Of a DNA stretch of 64,000 nt, positions 15,006-24,334 are shown one piece after another. Made by a program: the position numbers and the translations under genes. Positions within the stretch are counted from its first letter, which is position 1. Every line of letters begins with the position of its first letter. The stretch spans positions 86,778-150,777 of the forward strand of contig JAKLKQ010000008.1 of assembly GCA_023150555.1 (NCBI GenBank). Direction: 5' to 3'. Origin of the DNA: Planctomycetota bacterium. Its GTDB lineage: Bacteria > Planctomycetota > SZUA-567 > H5-PLA8. The notes beneath the pieces are model-generated. The model worked only from the letters and a program-made list of their open reading frames with translations, ran no database searches and had not been told where the DNA came from.

Positions 15006-18000
15006 TTACTTCACCTCCACCTTGTTCAGGAAGCGCACTTCCTCTTCGTTGGGCACCAGGCAGAAGGGCAGGATCGCCGGCGCCGTCACGATGCCGTCCT
15101 GCGGCACGAAGACGACCACCACGCCGCGGCTGACGCCCATCGGGCCGGCGTTGTAGTACTTCACGCCCACATGGTAGACGCCCGGCGCGGCCTTGGCGGT
15201 GCGGATGACCTCGGGCCCCAGGCCCTGCGTCTGGTCGCTGTAGAGTTCCAGGCCGCCCGCGTTTTTCGTGTGGCTGTAGAAGCACTCCTCGCCGGACGGA
15301 TCGACGACGTGCAGGTCCACGTCGTTGGCGTCGGTCTCCCAGGCCACCGTCACGCGCAGCGCGTCAGTGCGTTCGAGATCGAGCTTCAGTTTCGCGGCGA
15401 ACTGGATGGCCGGGTTGACCGGCGAGCGATCGCTTTCCTTCGGCTGCGTGGCCCACCACGCGTCGCGCCACGCGCGGCAGACGTAGCCCAGTTCCTCATT
15501 CAGCACGCGCTTCACGTCGCCGTAGCGGCTGTTGAACTCGACCTTCAGCGCGGCTTCATAGGCCTTCGCGGCGTCCTCGTGCTTGCCGGCCAGCCACAGG
15601 CTCAAGGCCAAGCCGCGGTGGATGTTGGGATGGTCGCCGCGCTGTTTCAGGGCCGCGCGGAAGAGGTCCACGGCATAGCCGTACTCCTTCGCCACCAGCA
15701 TCAGCCAACCGGCGCGATCCAGCAGCGCGGCGTCGGACGGCGCGAGCTCGGCGATGGAGCTGAACGCGCGCAGGGCTGTCTTGGGGTCGCCCAGGTTCGT
15801 GGCGCTCTTGCCCAGGAACTCGAAGACCTGCGCATTCTCGGGGTCGAAGGGCAGCCACTGGAAGGCCAGCGCCTGCAGCGCGTCCCAGCGTTCGCTCTGA
15901 ACCAGCGCCTCGGCGTAAGCGTTGCGGCGGGCGCGGTCGCGCGGCGCAGCGTCGACCAGTTTCTGCAGTTCTTCCAGCTTCGTGGCCGGCGGCGGCTCGG
16001 CGCGCTTGGTCCACTCGGGCGCGACGGGCTTCGGCTCCGCGCGTGCCGGTGCCTGTTGCAGTTCGTTGGGGCGGTTGGCGGGCGCCGGGGCCGGCGCGTC
16101 GCCGCCGGTGATGGCGAGGCTGGAATTCTGTTCCGCGAGCGCGCGTTGCTGGTCTTCCCCGCGCCGGAGTTCGCCTTCCTGGCTGCGGATTGCCGCGTCC
16201 CGTGTCTCAAGAGCGCGGGCCATGCGTTCGCGGCCTTCGCCGGCCTCGCCAGCGACGGTCAGCCTCGCCGCCGGAACTGCGGCGAAGGGATTGCCCGAAC
16301 CCATCGGCACGTGGCCATCCACGTTTTGCTCATCGCGGGTCGCCGAGAGTTCTTCCGTCTGAAGTTCCAGGGCCGCGTCGAGCAGCTTGCCGCCCGCTTC
16401 GTCTGGCTTGCCGTCCTTGCCTTCCTCACCGCGCTCGGCCTTCTTGGCGGGCGCGGCGGGCTTGGCGGGTTCGGGCGCCGGCTTCAGGGCCAGGTCAGCG
16501 GCGGTGCGGTGTTTCCACTCGATGCCCGAAGCGCCGACGACCATCACGTCGCGCAGGGCCTTGCGGTCCAAACCGAAGCGGTCGTAATCGGCTTCGCTCT
16601 CGAGCACCAGCAGCGCGGTGGCGCCGCAGAGCACGCGGTTCGCGACGCTGGTCTCGACGATCTGCTTGCGCAGGTCGCCCATTCGTTTGGCGTCTTTGGC
16701 GATCTGTTCGTCCTGCGTCTGCTTCTCGAGGTGCGCCAGTTTCGCGGCGACGGCCTCGCGTTGCAGCAGCGGCGCGAAACCGGGGGCTTCGGCGGGAGCG
16801 GCCTTCAGTGGCGTGTCGGACTTCTTCGAGCCTTCGTGCAGGACCGCGCCGGGGGCGCTCGCAACGCCGTCCTTCAGTTCGCTGAAGACGACCAGTTCGT
16901 CGCCGGGCTGCACGTCGCGGAAGGTCTTGGGGTAGATCCACTTCGCGCCCTCGTCGTAGAACTCGAACGACTGGCCCACCGGGCGCTGCAGGGCGTCCAT
17001 GGCCTCGCGGACGTTGGCTTCCATCGATTCGCCCAGGTTCACAGTGACGACGCGGCCGCGGGTCTTCGCGGTGATCGCCTCGAGCATCTTCGCGTCCTGC
17101 TTGGGGCCCAGGACCAGCGCGTGCAGCGTGTCGTTCTCGGGCCAGTCGCCCAACTTGGCCAGGATCTCGGCGGGCTCGCGCTTGCCCCACGTGGCGATGC
17201 CGTCGCCGACGAGCACGAAGCGCTGCGCCTTCTTCTCCGCGCGCGCGTTCTCGCCGATGTGCTTCAGCGCCTTGGCGAGGTCCGTCGCGCCCAGCGCGTG
17301 GCGTGCGGCGAGCCGGCCAGCTCTGCTCTGCAACGCTTTTTCCCGCAGTTGGGCGATGGACATCGGACCCAAGAAATTTTCGACATCGATATCGAACACG
17401 TACTCCGAAAGCGTCTGCTCGTTGAACTTGTCGTTCCAGAGCAATCCTTCCAATGCTTCAAAGGCTTCGTTTCGCCGCTTCTCGGTGTCCGCGTTGCTGG
17501 CGCTGGTGTCGATGTAGAAGACCCAGTCCATCTTCTCGGGCTTGGCGGCGGGCTTCGCGGCGGGGCGGTAGGCGAGCATCTGGTAGCTGCCGCTCTTCAC
17601 CGCGCGCACTTCGGGTGTGTTCTGAGCGGCCTCGAAGTCGACCACGAAGTCCTCCTCGGGCTTGAAGGAGCCGGACTTCCGGACCAGGCGCGTGCCGGCC
17701 TTGGTCTCGCTGGCGCTGAAGTCCTTTGACTGGTTGCGCGCGGCGCGTTCGCCGGGCCATTCGGCGAGGAGCACATCCATCGAGAAGTCCTTGATCTCGG
17801 GCATGCCGGCCAGCGGGATCGTCAGCGTGCGCTTGCCGGCCTTCGCGGGCAGGACCTGCGAGTAACTCAGCACCAGCCGCGTGGTGCCCTTCGCCGGAAT
17901 CGGGAAGACTTTCGCGCTGAAGCGGTTGCCCTGGTCCTGCTCGAGCAGCGCGGGGTCGCGCATGGTGTGCAGGATCTCGCGGTAGACGCTGCGGGCGCGC

Positions 18001-18338
18001 TGGCGCTCGACGACCTCGCCTTCCATCAGCTTGCCGTCGACTTCCTTGGCGAAGCGGCTGACCGTCGCGCCCGGCGGGAGCAGGTAAAGGAAGCGCCCCT
18101 CCATCTGGCGGTCCTGCGGATTGCGGAAGACCATCTCCATCTCGACCAGCGCCAGGGGCCCGTGCACGGCCGCGCGCAGGTCGAAGCGTTCGATTTCCAA
18201 CGCTTGGCCGTCGGGGTTGCTCAGCGAGACCGGGCACGGCGCCTGCGGCGCGTCTCCGCTGCCGGCCGATACGCCCCCAAAGAACACGCAAGCCAATACG
18301 AAACAGGCACTTACGATGGCGAGAAGGACGCGGTGCAT
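15006..18338 (-). CDS. Large secreted VIT/VWA/TPR/DUF2135 protein
   Basis: Protein of 1110 residues. A signal peptide (about 1-25) precedes a VIT domain (about 41-165, with GRFLYLLPPGATVSRF and the Y-x-E-I-L segment), then a von Willebrand A domain (about 270-440) whose metal motif DTSAS follows DxSxS. A Pro/Ala/Glu-rich linker is next, then tetratricopeptide-like helices (about 790-940). A C-terminal DUF2135 domain (about 985-1090) includes DVDLHVVDPSGEECFYSH. VIT plus VWA proteins act in extracellular adhesion or assembly; the TPR part suggests protein binding. It is encoded upstream of a pseudokinase on the same strand, with a 286-bp gap. It is probably periplasmic or surface-exposed; the exact role is unknown. 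Confidence 0.85.
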   Translation of the reverse strand: MHRVLLAIVSACFVLACVFFGGVSAGSGDAPQAPCPVSLSNPDGQALEIERFDLRAAVHGPLALVEMEMVFRNPQDRQMEGRFLYLLPPGATVSRFAKEVDGKLMEGEVVERQRARSVYREILHTMRDPALLEQDQGNRFSAKVFPIPAKGTTRLVLSYSQVLPAKAGKRTLTIPLAGMPEIKDFSMDVLLAEWPGERAARNQSKDFSASETKAGTRLVRKSGSFKPEEDFVVDFEAAQNTPEVRAVKSGSYQMLAYRPAAKPAAKPEKMDWVFYIDTSASNADTEKRRNEAFEALEGLLWNDKFNEQTLSEYVFDIDVENFLGPMSIAQLREKALQSRAGRLAARHALGATDLAKALKHIGENARAEKKAQRFVLVGDGIATWGKREPAEILAKLGDWPENDTLHALVLGPKQDAKMLEAITAKTRGRVVTVNLGESMEANVREAMDALQRPVGQSFEFYDEGAKWIYPKTFRDVQPGDELVVFSELKDGVASAPGAVLHEGSKKSDTPLKAAPAEAPGFAPLLQREAVAAKLAHLEKQTQDEQIAKDAKRMGDLRKQIVETSVANRVLCGATALLVLESEADYDRFGLDRKALRDVMVVGASGIEWKHRTAADLALKPAPEPAKPAAPAKKAERGEEGKDGKPDEAGGKLLDAALELQTEELSATRDEQNVDGHVPMGSGNPFAAVPAARLTVAGEAGEGRERMARALETRDAAIRSQEGELRRGEDQQRALAEQNSSLAITGGDAPAPAPANRPNELQQAPARAEPKPVAPEWTKRAEPPPATKLEELQKLVDAAPRDRARRNAYAEALVQSERWDALQALAFQWLPFDPENAQVFEFLGKSATNLGDPKTALRAFSSIAELAPSDAALLDRAGWLMLVAKEYGYAVDLFRAALKQRGDHPNIHRGLALSLWLAGKHEDAAKAYEAALKVEFNSRYGDVKRVLNEELGYVCRAWRDAWWATQPKESDRSPVNPAIQFAAKLKLDLERTDALRVTVAWETDANDVDLHVVDPSGEECFYSHTKNAGGLELYSDQTQGLGPEVIRTAKAAPGVYHVGVKYYNAGPMGVSRGVVVVFVPQDGIVTAPAILPFCLVPNEEEVRFLNKVEVK

Positions 18339-18528
18339 AGGGCACCTCCAGGGGAACGCGGTTGCACCCTTAGACGGGCCAGCCGCGGACGTGTTTCGAG
18401 GTTTCCGGTGCGAATGTACGGTGCCCGGAAAATCGCTGCACCACGTGTTGCACCTCGCGCGTATATCCTTTATTCATGGTCGCCTAGGCGTACTGAATCA
18501 GACCTGACAGCCGCGGGGGTGGGAGCGG

Positions 18529-20148
18529 ATGCCGATCGAAGTCGTTTGTTCGTGCGGCCGGACCATGAAGGTCCCCGATAAGTTCGCCGGCAAGAAGGGC
18601 AAGTGTCCGGGCTGCGGCACGATGCTGCGCATTCCCGGCCAGAAAGTTTCTTCCGCACCCGCCGCGCCCGCAAAGCCCGTCGCGCCGCCGCCCGCGCCCA
18701 CCGCCTCACCTGCCGTCGGCGATTTGGTGATTCCCGACAATTTGGAGTTGGACCTGGAGCCCGCTGGGTCTGCGCCGCCGATCATCGACGACGACTTGAC
18801 GCTCGACCTGCCCGGCGAACCCGCCGCCGCGCCCACCGCGCCGGCGCTTGATATTCCGGAGCTTGCGCCGGTCACGCCCGCGCCCGCCGCGCTGCCGCGG
18901 GCCTCGGCGCCGGAACTCGAACTCGCCGACGACGGCGCGCCCGCCGCACCAGGCGGCATGGACCTGGCGGTGGCGGAGGACGCGGTGCCCGCGATGGCGC
19001 CGCCGCCTGCGGCCGCGCCGCGCGGGATCGAATGCCCGCAGTGCCGCGCGCCGATGGCGCCGGGCGAAGCCTTCTGCGGCGGGTGCGGGGCTCGGGTCGG
19101 CGGTGGCGCGCCCGCGGCGGACGACGGGCTGGCGCTGAGCGCCCACGCGCCGGCAGGGCCTGCGGGGCCCGCCGCCGAACCGACCGGTCCGCCGCCCGAG
19201 CGAAAACTCAAGGCTTCGACCTTCCGTCCGTCGGGCCTGTGGTTCGGGTATCTGGTGAAGCTGGGCATCATCGCGGCGGTCGTCGCCGGCCTGTATTTCG
19301 GCGGGATGTACGGTTTCGAGACCTACAACCGCATGACCTTCGACTCGCACATGGCCAGCGCGACGGAACTGATGAAAATGGGGAACCTCAGCGCAGCGGA
19401 GACGGAACTGGGCGAGGCCCGGGCGCTCTTCCCCAAGGACGACGAACTGGCCAAGGCCTACGCGCAGCTCGAAGAGGCGAAGAAGAAGGCCAGCCCGGGC
19501 AAGGGCGCCGACGACCCGGTCGCCAAGGCCGCAAAGAGCATCGTCGGCAGCGGCCTCAAGAAGAGCGTGCCGGGCAAGACCCCGGCCGCGGGCAAGACCG
19601 TCGCCGGCGCCAAGACGCCCGAAGAAGGCAAGACCGTCGCGGCCAAGACCGAGGCCGCCAAGGACGAACCCGCGCGCCCCACCAATGACCTCGACGCGCG
19701 CAAGACCTTTGGCGCGCTGAAGCTCTCGATGCAGGCGCCCAAGGACTGGACCGTGCAGGCCCAGGGCGCCGCGCCCACCGGCTCGCTGACGCTCACGGGC
19801 CCCGAGACCGAGGGCGTGGTGCCGGTGATCGAGGTCCGGCTGCTCGAGGTCCCCGGCGGCATCCGCGAGTTCACGGAGAACGTCAAGAAGGAGTGGGAGG
19901 CGAAGGGCCTTACCCTCACGGGGCAGAAGGCCTACCGCTTCAACGACAGCCGCAACCTGACGCTGCTCGAGTTCGAAGGCCTGGTGCAGGGCAAGAAGGG
20001 GCCCGAGACCGGCAAGTCGATGCAGTGGGTCTTCAACATCGGCGGCAAGAAGTGCGGCGTCGTCGGCTTCACGCTCCCCGATTCGGTCTACGACCTGTGG
20101 CGCCAGCCCATGGAACTGAGCGTGCGCACGCTCAAGACCCTGAAGTAG
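18529..20148 (+). CDS. Zinc-ribbon membrane protein, planctomycete-style
   Basis: Protein of 539 residues. The N-terminus carries a zinc ribbon CSCGRTM...CPGCGTML (residues about 7-33). A long Pro/Ala-rich acidic linker follows, then a second ribbon CPQCRAP...CGGCGAR (about 167-189) and one membrane segment near residues 240-262. Beyond the membrane are a short helical, TPR-like stretch, a Lys/Ala/Gly-rich linker and a C-terminal domain of about 140 residues containing SLTLTGPETEGVVP. The two ribbons probably lie in the cytoplasm and the C-terminal domain outside. Proteins opening with this ribbon are frequent in Planctomycetota. Function unknown. Confidence 0.8.
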   Translation: MPIEVVCSCGRTMKVPDKFAGKKGKCPGCGTMLRIPGQKVSSAPAAPAKPVAPPPAPTASPAVGDLVIPDNLELDLEPAGSAPPIIDDDLTLDLPGEPAAAPTAPALDIPELAPVTPAPAALPRASAPELELADDGAPAAPGGMDLAVAEDAVPAMAPPPAAAPRGIECPQCRAPMAPGEAFCGGCGARVGGGAPAADDGLALSAHAPAGPAGPAAEPTGPPPERKLKASTFRPSGLWFGYLVKLGIIAAVVAGLYFGGMYGFETYNRMTFDSHMASATELMKMGNLSAAETELGEARALFPKDDELAKAYAQLEEAKKKASPGKGADDPVAKAAKSIVGSGLKKSVPGKTPAAGKTVAGAKTPEEGKTVAAKTEAAKDEPARPTNDLDARKTFGALKLSMQAPKDWTVQAQGAAPTGSLTLTGPETEGVVPVIEVRLLEVPGGIREFTENVKKEWEAKGLTLTGQKAYRFNDSRNLTLLEFEGLVQGKKGPETGKSMQWVFNIGGKKCGVVGFTLPDSVYDLWRQPMELSVRTLKTLK

Positions 20149-20183
20149 ATTTCACCGGAAAGCGAAAAGAGAAAGCGGGCGAC

Positions 20184-22619
20184 TCAGCGGTCGCGCAGCG
20201 AGCGCAGGTCCACGGGCGTGTGCGAGACCAGCGCCGCGGAGGGCTCGGCGCTCGGATGGATCGTGGGCTCGCCCAGCACCGCGTTCAGGTCCACGCGGTC
20301 TTCGGTCAGGCGCAGGCCGTTGACGACGACCAGGATCGAACTGGCGGCGGCGGCCGCGGCGGCCACGCCGATGTCCAGCCGGTCCAGCGCCGCCAGCGGG
20401 ATCATCACCGCGTTGAACGAGAAGGCCCAGACGAGGTTCCAGCGGATCAGCCGCAGGGCTTCGTGGCACAGCAGCAGCGCGCGGGCCACGCCGCGCGGAT
20501 CGTCGCCGACCAGCACGATCGCGCCGGCCTCGACGGACAGGTCGGTGCCCGTGCCCAGCGCCAGGCCCACGTCGGCGGCGGCCATGGCGGGCGCGTCGTT
20601 GACGCCGTCGCCGACCATGGCGACGCGGTGGCCTTTGCGCTTGAGCGAGAGCGTGAACTCGATCTTTTCCTCGGTGTCCATCCCTGCGTGAATCTCGTCG
20701 GGCTCCAGCCCGCAGCGCTCGCCCACGGCCTTCGCCGCGCCGGGATGGTCGCCGGAGAGCAGGTGCACGTCCAGGCCCAGGTCGCGGAGGTCGTCCAGGG
20801 CCTCGGGGGCGGTGGCGCGGACTTCGTCGCTGAGCGCGATCGCGCCTAGCAGGCGCCCGCTGGCGTCGGCGAGGAACGTCGTCGTCGCGCCGGCGGCCTC
20901 GGCCTTCGCGATGGCCGTGCCCAGTTCGCCGCGAATGGCGACCTCGTGGTCTTCCATCAGCGAGCGCGAGCCCAGCAGGTAGTCCCGGCCCCCGATGCGC
21001 CCGCGCAGGCCGCGCCCGGGCAGCGCTTCGAAGTCCTCGACCTTCCGCAGCACCACGGTGCTCTTCTTGGCCTCGACGATCACGCTCTTGGCCAGCGGGT
21101 GCTCGCTGCAGGCTTCCAGCGAGCCGGCGAGGTTCATCAGGTCTTCGCGGCTGATGCCTTCGGCGGTCAGCACGGCGCGGGTGCGGTAGGTGCCGGTGGT
21201 CAGGATGCCGGTCTTGTCGAAGAGCACGTCGGTGACGCGCCCGGCGGCCTCGATGGCCTGGCCGCCCTTGATCAGGATGCCGCGCCGCGCGCCCAGCCCG
21301 GTGGCGACCAGCACCACCGCCGGGGAGGCCAGCCCCAGCGCGCAGGGGCAGGCGGCGACCAGCACCGCGATCGTGGGGCGCAGCGCCGAAGGCAGGGTGC
21401 TTTCGTGCGTGAGGAAATCGAACCAGCCGCTGGCCAGGGTCTTCAGCGTCTCGGCGGAGAGGTAATGCTTCGCCGCGTACGGGCCCAGGTACCAGACGAA
21501 GAAGGTCCCGATGGCCAGCAGGATCACGATGGGCACGAAGACGGCCGAGATGCGGTCGGCCAGCAGCTGCACCGGCGCCTTCTGCGTCTGCGCGTCGGCG
21601 ACCAGGCGGCTGATCTGGGCCAGGGTGGAGGAATCGCCCACGCCGGTGGCGCGGATCTTCAGCGTACCGCCGCCGTTGACGCTGGCGACGATGACGCGGT
21701 CGCCTTTCACCTTGGGCTCGGGGCGACCTTCGCCGGTCAGCAGGGCTTCGTTGACCTGGCTGCTGCCGTCCACCACGATGCCGTCGACGGGGATCTTCTC
21801 GCCGGCCTTCACGACCACCGTGTCGCCGACGGCCACCACGCCGGCGGGGATCACCTGCTCGCGCCCGTCGCGCAGCACCCGCGCTTCGGCGGGCATCATC
21901 TGCATCAGGTTGCCGTAGAGCTTCGTGCCCGACTCTCTCGCGCGCGATTCCAGGTAGCGCCCCAGCGTCACGACGGTCAGGATCGCGCACGAGGCCAGGA
22001 ACAGCGGGTACCACTTGCCAAGCGCCGGATCGCCGGAGACCGCGCCGATGAAGGACAGCACGCCCTGCGCGTAGGCCGCCGTCGCGCCGATCGCCACCAG
22101 GCTGTCCATGTTGAACGAGAAACGCCGCAGCGCGCGGAAGAAGCCCATGTAGTACGCCCAGCCCACCGTGATCTGCACCGGCGTGGCGAGCAGGAACATC
22201 CACAGCGCGCGGTTCTTGCTGTCGCCGCCCATGCAGCGGTCGACGACGAACAACAGCGCCGTCAGCACCGCGCCGGTGACCAGCCGCGCTTTCAGCGACG
22301 AGGCGTCGTCCTGCGCCGCCTGCCCGGCTTCGCGCGTGCGCGGGTCGCCGCCCACGCCGGCGGGCGTGGCTTCGTAGCCGACGGCCGCGAGCGCCTGCAC
22401 CAGATGATGCGGCTGGACGTTCGCGCTGTGCCGGACGGTGGCCATGCGCGTGAGCAGATTCGTGGAAGCGGCGGTGACGCCGGGCATCGAGCGCAGCGCC
22501 TTCTCGATGCGCGTCACGCACGTGCCGCTGTGCATGCCGCCGACGACCAGCACCGTGATGCATTCCTTGCGGTCGGAAGAGCTCGAACGGCGGCTGGACA
22601 GGGCAACGCGGGTGCTCAT
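20184..22619 (-). CDS. copA: P1B-type heavy-metal (copper/silver class) ATPase with degenerate HMA domain
   Basis: Protein of 811 residues. The membrane motif CPC (ACPCALGLASP, near residue 424) marks Cu(+)/Ag(+) pumps. DKTG with the phosphorylated Asp is near 467, the nucleotide-binding SEHPLA motif is present, as are TGE and GDGVNDAP. It should export copper from the cytoplasm. The N-terminal metal-binding domain normally has MxCxxC; here it reads MHSGTC (residues 29-34), so the first Cys is Ser and copper binding by that domain is doubtful. No chaperone or copper regulator is next to it; the gene stands alone, convergent with the zinc-ribbon protein gene. Confidence 0.9.
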   Translation of the reverse strand: MSTRVALSSRRSSSSDRKECITVLVVGGMHSGTCVTRIEKALRSMPGVTAASTNLLTRMATVRHSANVQPHHLVQALAAVGYEATPAGVGGDPRTREAGQAAQDDASSLKARLVTGAVLTALLFVVDRCMGGDSKNRALWMFLLATPVQITVGWAYYMGFFRALRRFSFNMDSLVAIGATAAYAQGVLSFIGAVSGDPALGKWYPLFLASCAILTVVTLGRYLESRARESGTKLYGNLMQMMPAEARVLRDGREQVIPAGVVAVGDTVVVKAGEKIPVDGIVVDGSSQVNEALLTGEGRPEPKVKGDRVIVASVNGGGTLKIRATGVGDSSTLAQISRLVADAQTQKAPVQLLADRISAVFVPIVILLAIGTFFVWYLGPYAAKHYLSAETLKTLASGWFDFLTHESTLPSALRPTIAVLVAACPCALGLASPAVVLVATGLGARRGILIKGGQAIEAAGRVTDVLFDKTGILTTGTYRTRAVLTAEGISREDLMNLAGSLEACSEHPLAKSVIVEAKKSTVVLRKVEDFEALPGRGLRGRIGGRDYLLGSRSLMEDHEVAIRGELGTAIAKAEAAGATTTFLADASGRLLGAIALSDEVRATAPEALDDLRDLGLDVHLLSGDHPGAAKAVGERCGLEPDEIHAGMDTEEKIEFTLSLKRKGHRVAMVGDGVNDAPAMAAADVGLALGTGTDLSVEAGAIVLVGDDPRGVARALLLCHEALRLIRWNLVWAFSFNAVMIPLAALDRLDIGVAAAAAAASSILVVVNGLRLTEDRVDLNAVLGEPTIHPSAEPSAALVSHTPVDLRSLRDR

Positions 22620-22850
22620 GCGGCCGGTTTTCCTAAACCCAATAGGGACAAGGGGTGCGCATATGTTATTATCGGCGGAAAGACCGCTTTAGGTCAACCC
22701 TGTAAGAAAGATTTTTGGTGTTTCCCGACCGCCGGGCCGAAAAAGCCTACGGGCGGCCGGACGGGAGCCCGGGAAGTGGCCTTGCCAGGGGGCGCGGGAT
22801 TCCCCACGATGTAGGTGGTCTTCCCAAGAGAAAGGTGCGTTGCTTCGGAC

Positions 22851-24332
22851 ATGGACCACGAACCCCAGCAACCTCCGATGATCCCGGCCGTATTGCGTGC
22901 GGAGTTGATGGCCGCCGTCGGCCCCGGCAACGTGAAGGTCGCCGCCGAGGAACTGCACGTCTACGAGTGCGACGGGCTGACCATCGACACCGCCGTCCCC
23001 GGGGCGGTCGTCTTCGTGCATTCCACCGAGCAGGTCGTGAAGGTGGTCAAGGCCTGTGCGGCGGCGCAGCAGCCCTTCGTCGCGCGCGGCGCGGGGACGG
23101 GCTTGAGCGGCGGTGCGGTGGCGCTGAACAACGCCGTCGTGATCGAACTCGCGCGCATGAACCGCATCCTGGAACTGGATCTCGAGAACCGCGTCGCGCT
23201 GGTCGAACCCGGGGTCGTGAACCTGCGCCTGAGCGAGGCCTGCCGTTCGGAAGGCTTGCACTACGCGCCCGATCCCAGCAGCCAGGGCAGCTGCACCATC
23301 GGCGGCAACGTCGCCGAGAACAGCGGCGGGCCCCACACGCTCAAGCTGGGCGTCACCGTCAACCACGTGCTGGGCCTGGAAGTCGTCCTGCCCGACGGGC
23401 GCGTCGTGAACCTGGGCGGCCCGCTGCCCGGCCTGCCGGGCTACGACCTGACGGGCCTCTTCGTCGGCAGCGAAGGGACCTTCGGCATCGCGACGAAGGT
23501 GTGGGTCAAGCTCACGCCCAATCCCGAGGCCGTCAAGACGCTGCTGGCCGTCTTCCCCAGCATCGACGCCGCCAGCCGCGCCGTCAGCGCGATCATTGCG
23601 CGCGGCATCGTGCCCGCGGCGCTGGAACTGATCGACCAGCAGGTGATCCGCGCCGTCGAGGAATGGCTGCACCTCGGCTTCCCCACCGAAGCCGGCGCGG
23701 TGCTGTTGATCGAACTCGACGGCCTGCGCGACGGGCTGGATCTGCTCGCCGGGCGCGTGATGGACGCCTGCCGTTCCAGCGATTGCCTGGACGTGCGCGC
23801 GGCGAAGGACGATGCCGAACGGCTGCTCCTGTGGAAGGCCCGCAAGCAGGCCTTCGGCGCGGTCGGGCGCCTGAGCCCCAGCTACTACGTGCAGGACGGC
23901 GTGATCCCGCGCTCGAAGCTGCCCGAAGTCCTGGCCAAGATCCAGGCCGCCGGGCGCAAGCACGGCCTGACCACCGCCAACGTCTTCCACGCCGGCGATG
24001 GCAACCTGCATCCGCTGATCCTCTTCGACGAACGCAAGCCGGAGGAAGTCGAGCGCGCGCTGAAGTGCAACGACGAGGTCCTGGCCGCGGTCGTCGAGGC
24101 CGGCGGGATGCTCAGCGGCGAGCACGGCATCGGCATGGAAAAGCTCAAGTTCATGCCGCAGGTCTTCAGCGAGGACGACCTGGAGGGCATGCGGCGCGTG
24201 CGCGAGGCCTTCGATCCGAACTACCTCGCCAACCCCGGCAAGGCCATCCCCGCGCGGCGCTGCTGGGAAGTGAAGGGCCACAAGCCGCCGGAAGCCGAAG
24301 CGGCCGCGCTGCCCCCGATGAGGAAGGCCTGA
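22851..24332 (+). CDS. glcD: Glycolate oxidase subunit GlcD (FAD-binding)
   Basis: Protein of 493 residues from the ATG at 22851. An FAD-binding type-4 (PCMH) domain fills the first half: RGAGTGLSGGAV and SQGSCTIGGNVAENSGGPHTLKLG. The FAD-oxidase C-terminal domain ends with HAGDGNLHPLI and LSGEHGIGMEKLKFM. This is the catalytic flavoprotein that oxidises glycolate (or another 2-hydroxy acid) to glyoxylate with GlcE and GlcF. Related D-lactate dehydrogenases look alike, so D-lactate is an alternative substrate. GlcE begins 3 bp after its stop. The first 12 residues of a longer GTG reading from 22815 were left out for lack of conserved sequence. Confidence 0.9.
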   Translation: MDHEPQQPPMIPAVLRAELMAAVGPGNVKVAAEELHVYECDGLTIDTAVPGAVVFVHSTEQVVKVVKACAAAQQPFVARGAGTGLSGGAVALNNAVVIELARMNRILELDLENRVALVEPGVVNLRLSEACRSEGLHYAPDPSSQGSCTIGGNVAENSGGPHTLKLGVTVNHVLGLEVVLPDGRVVNLGGPLPGLPGYDLTGLFVGSEGTFGIATKVWVKLTPNPEAVKTLLAVFPSIDAASRAVSAIIARGIVPAALELIDQQVIRAVEEWLHLGFPTEAGAVLLIELDGLRDGLDLLAGRVMDACRSSDCLDVRAAKDDAERLLLWKARKQAFGAVGRLSPSYYVQDGVIPRSKLPEVLAKIQAAGRKHGLTTANVFHAGDGNLHPLILFDERKPEEVERALKCNDEVLAAVVEAGGMLSGEHGIGMEKLKFMPQVFSEDDLEGMRRVREAFDPNYLANPGKAIPARRCWEVKGHKPPEAEAAALPPMRKA

Positions 24333-24334
24333 CG

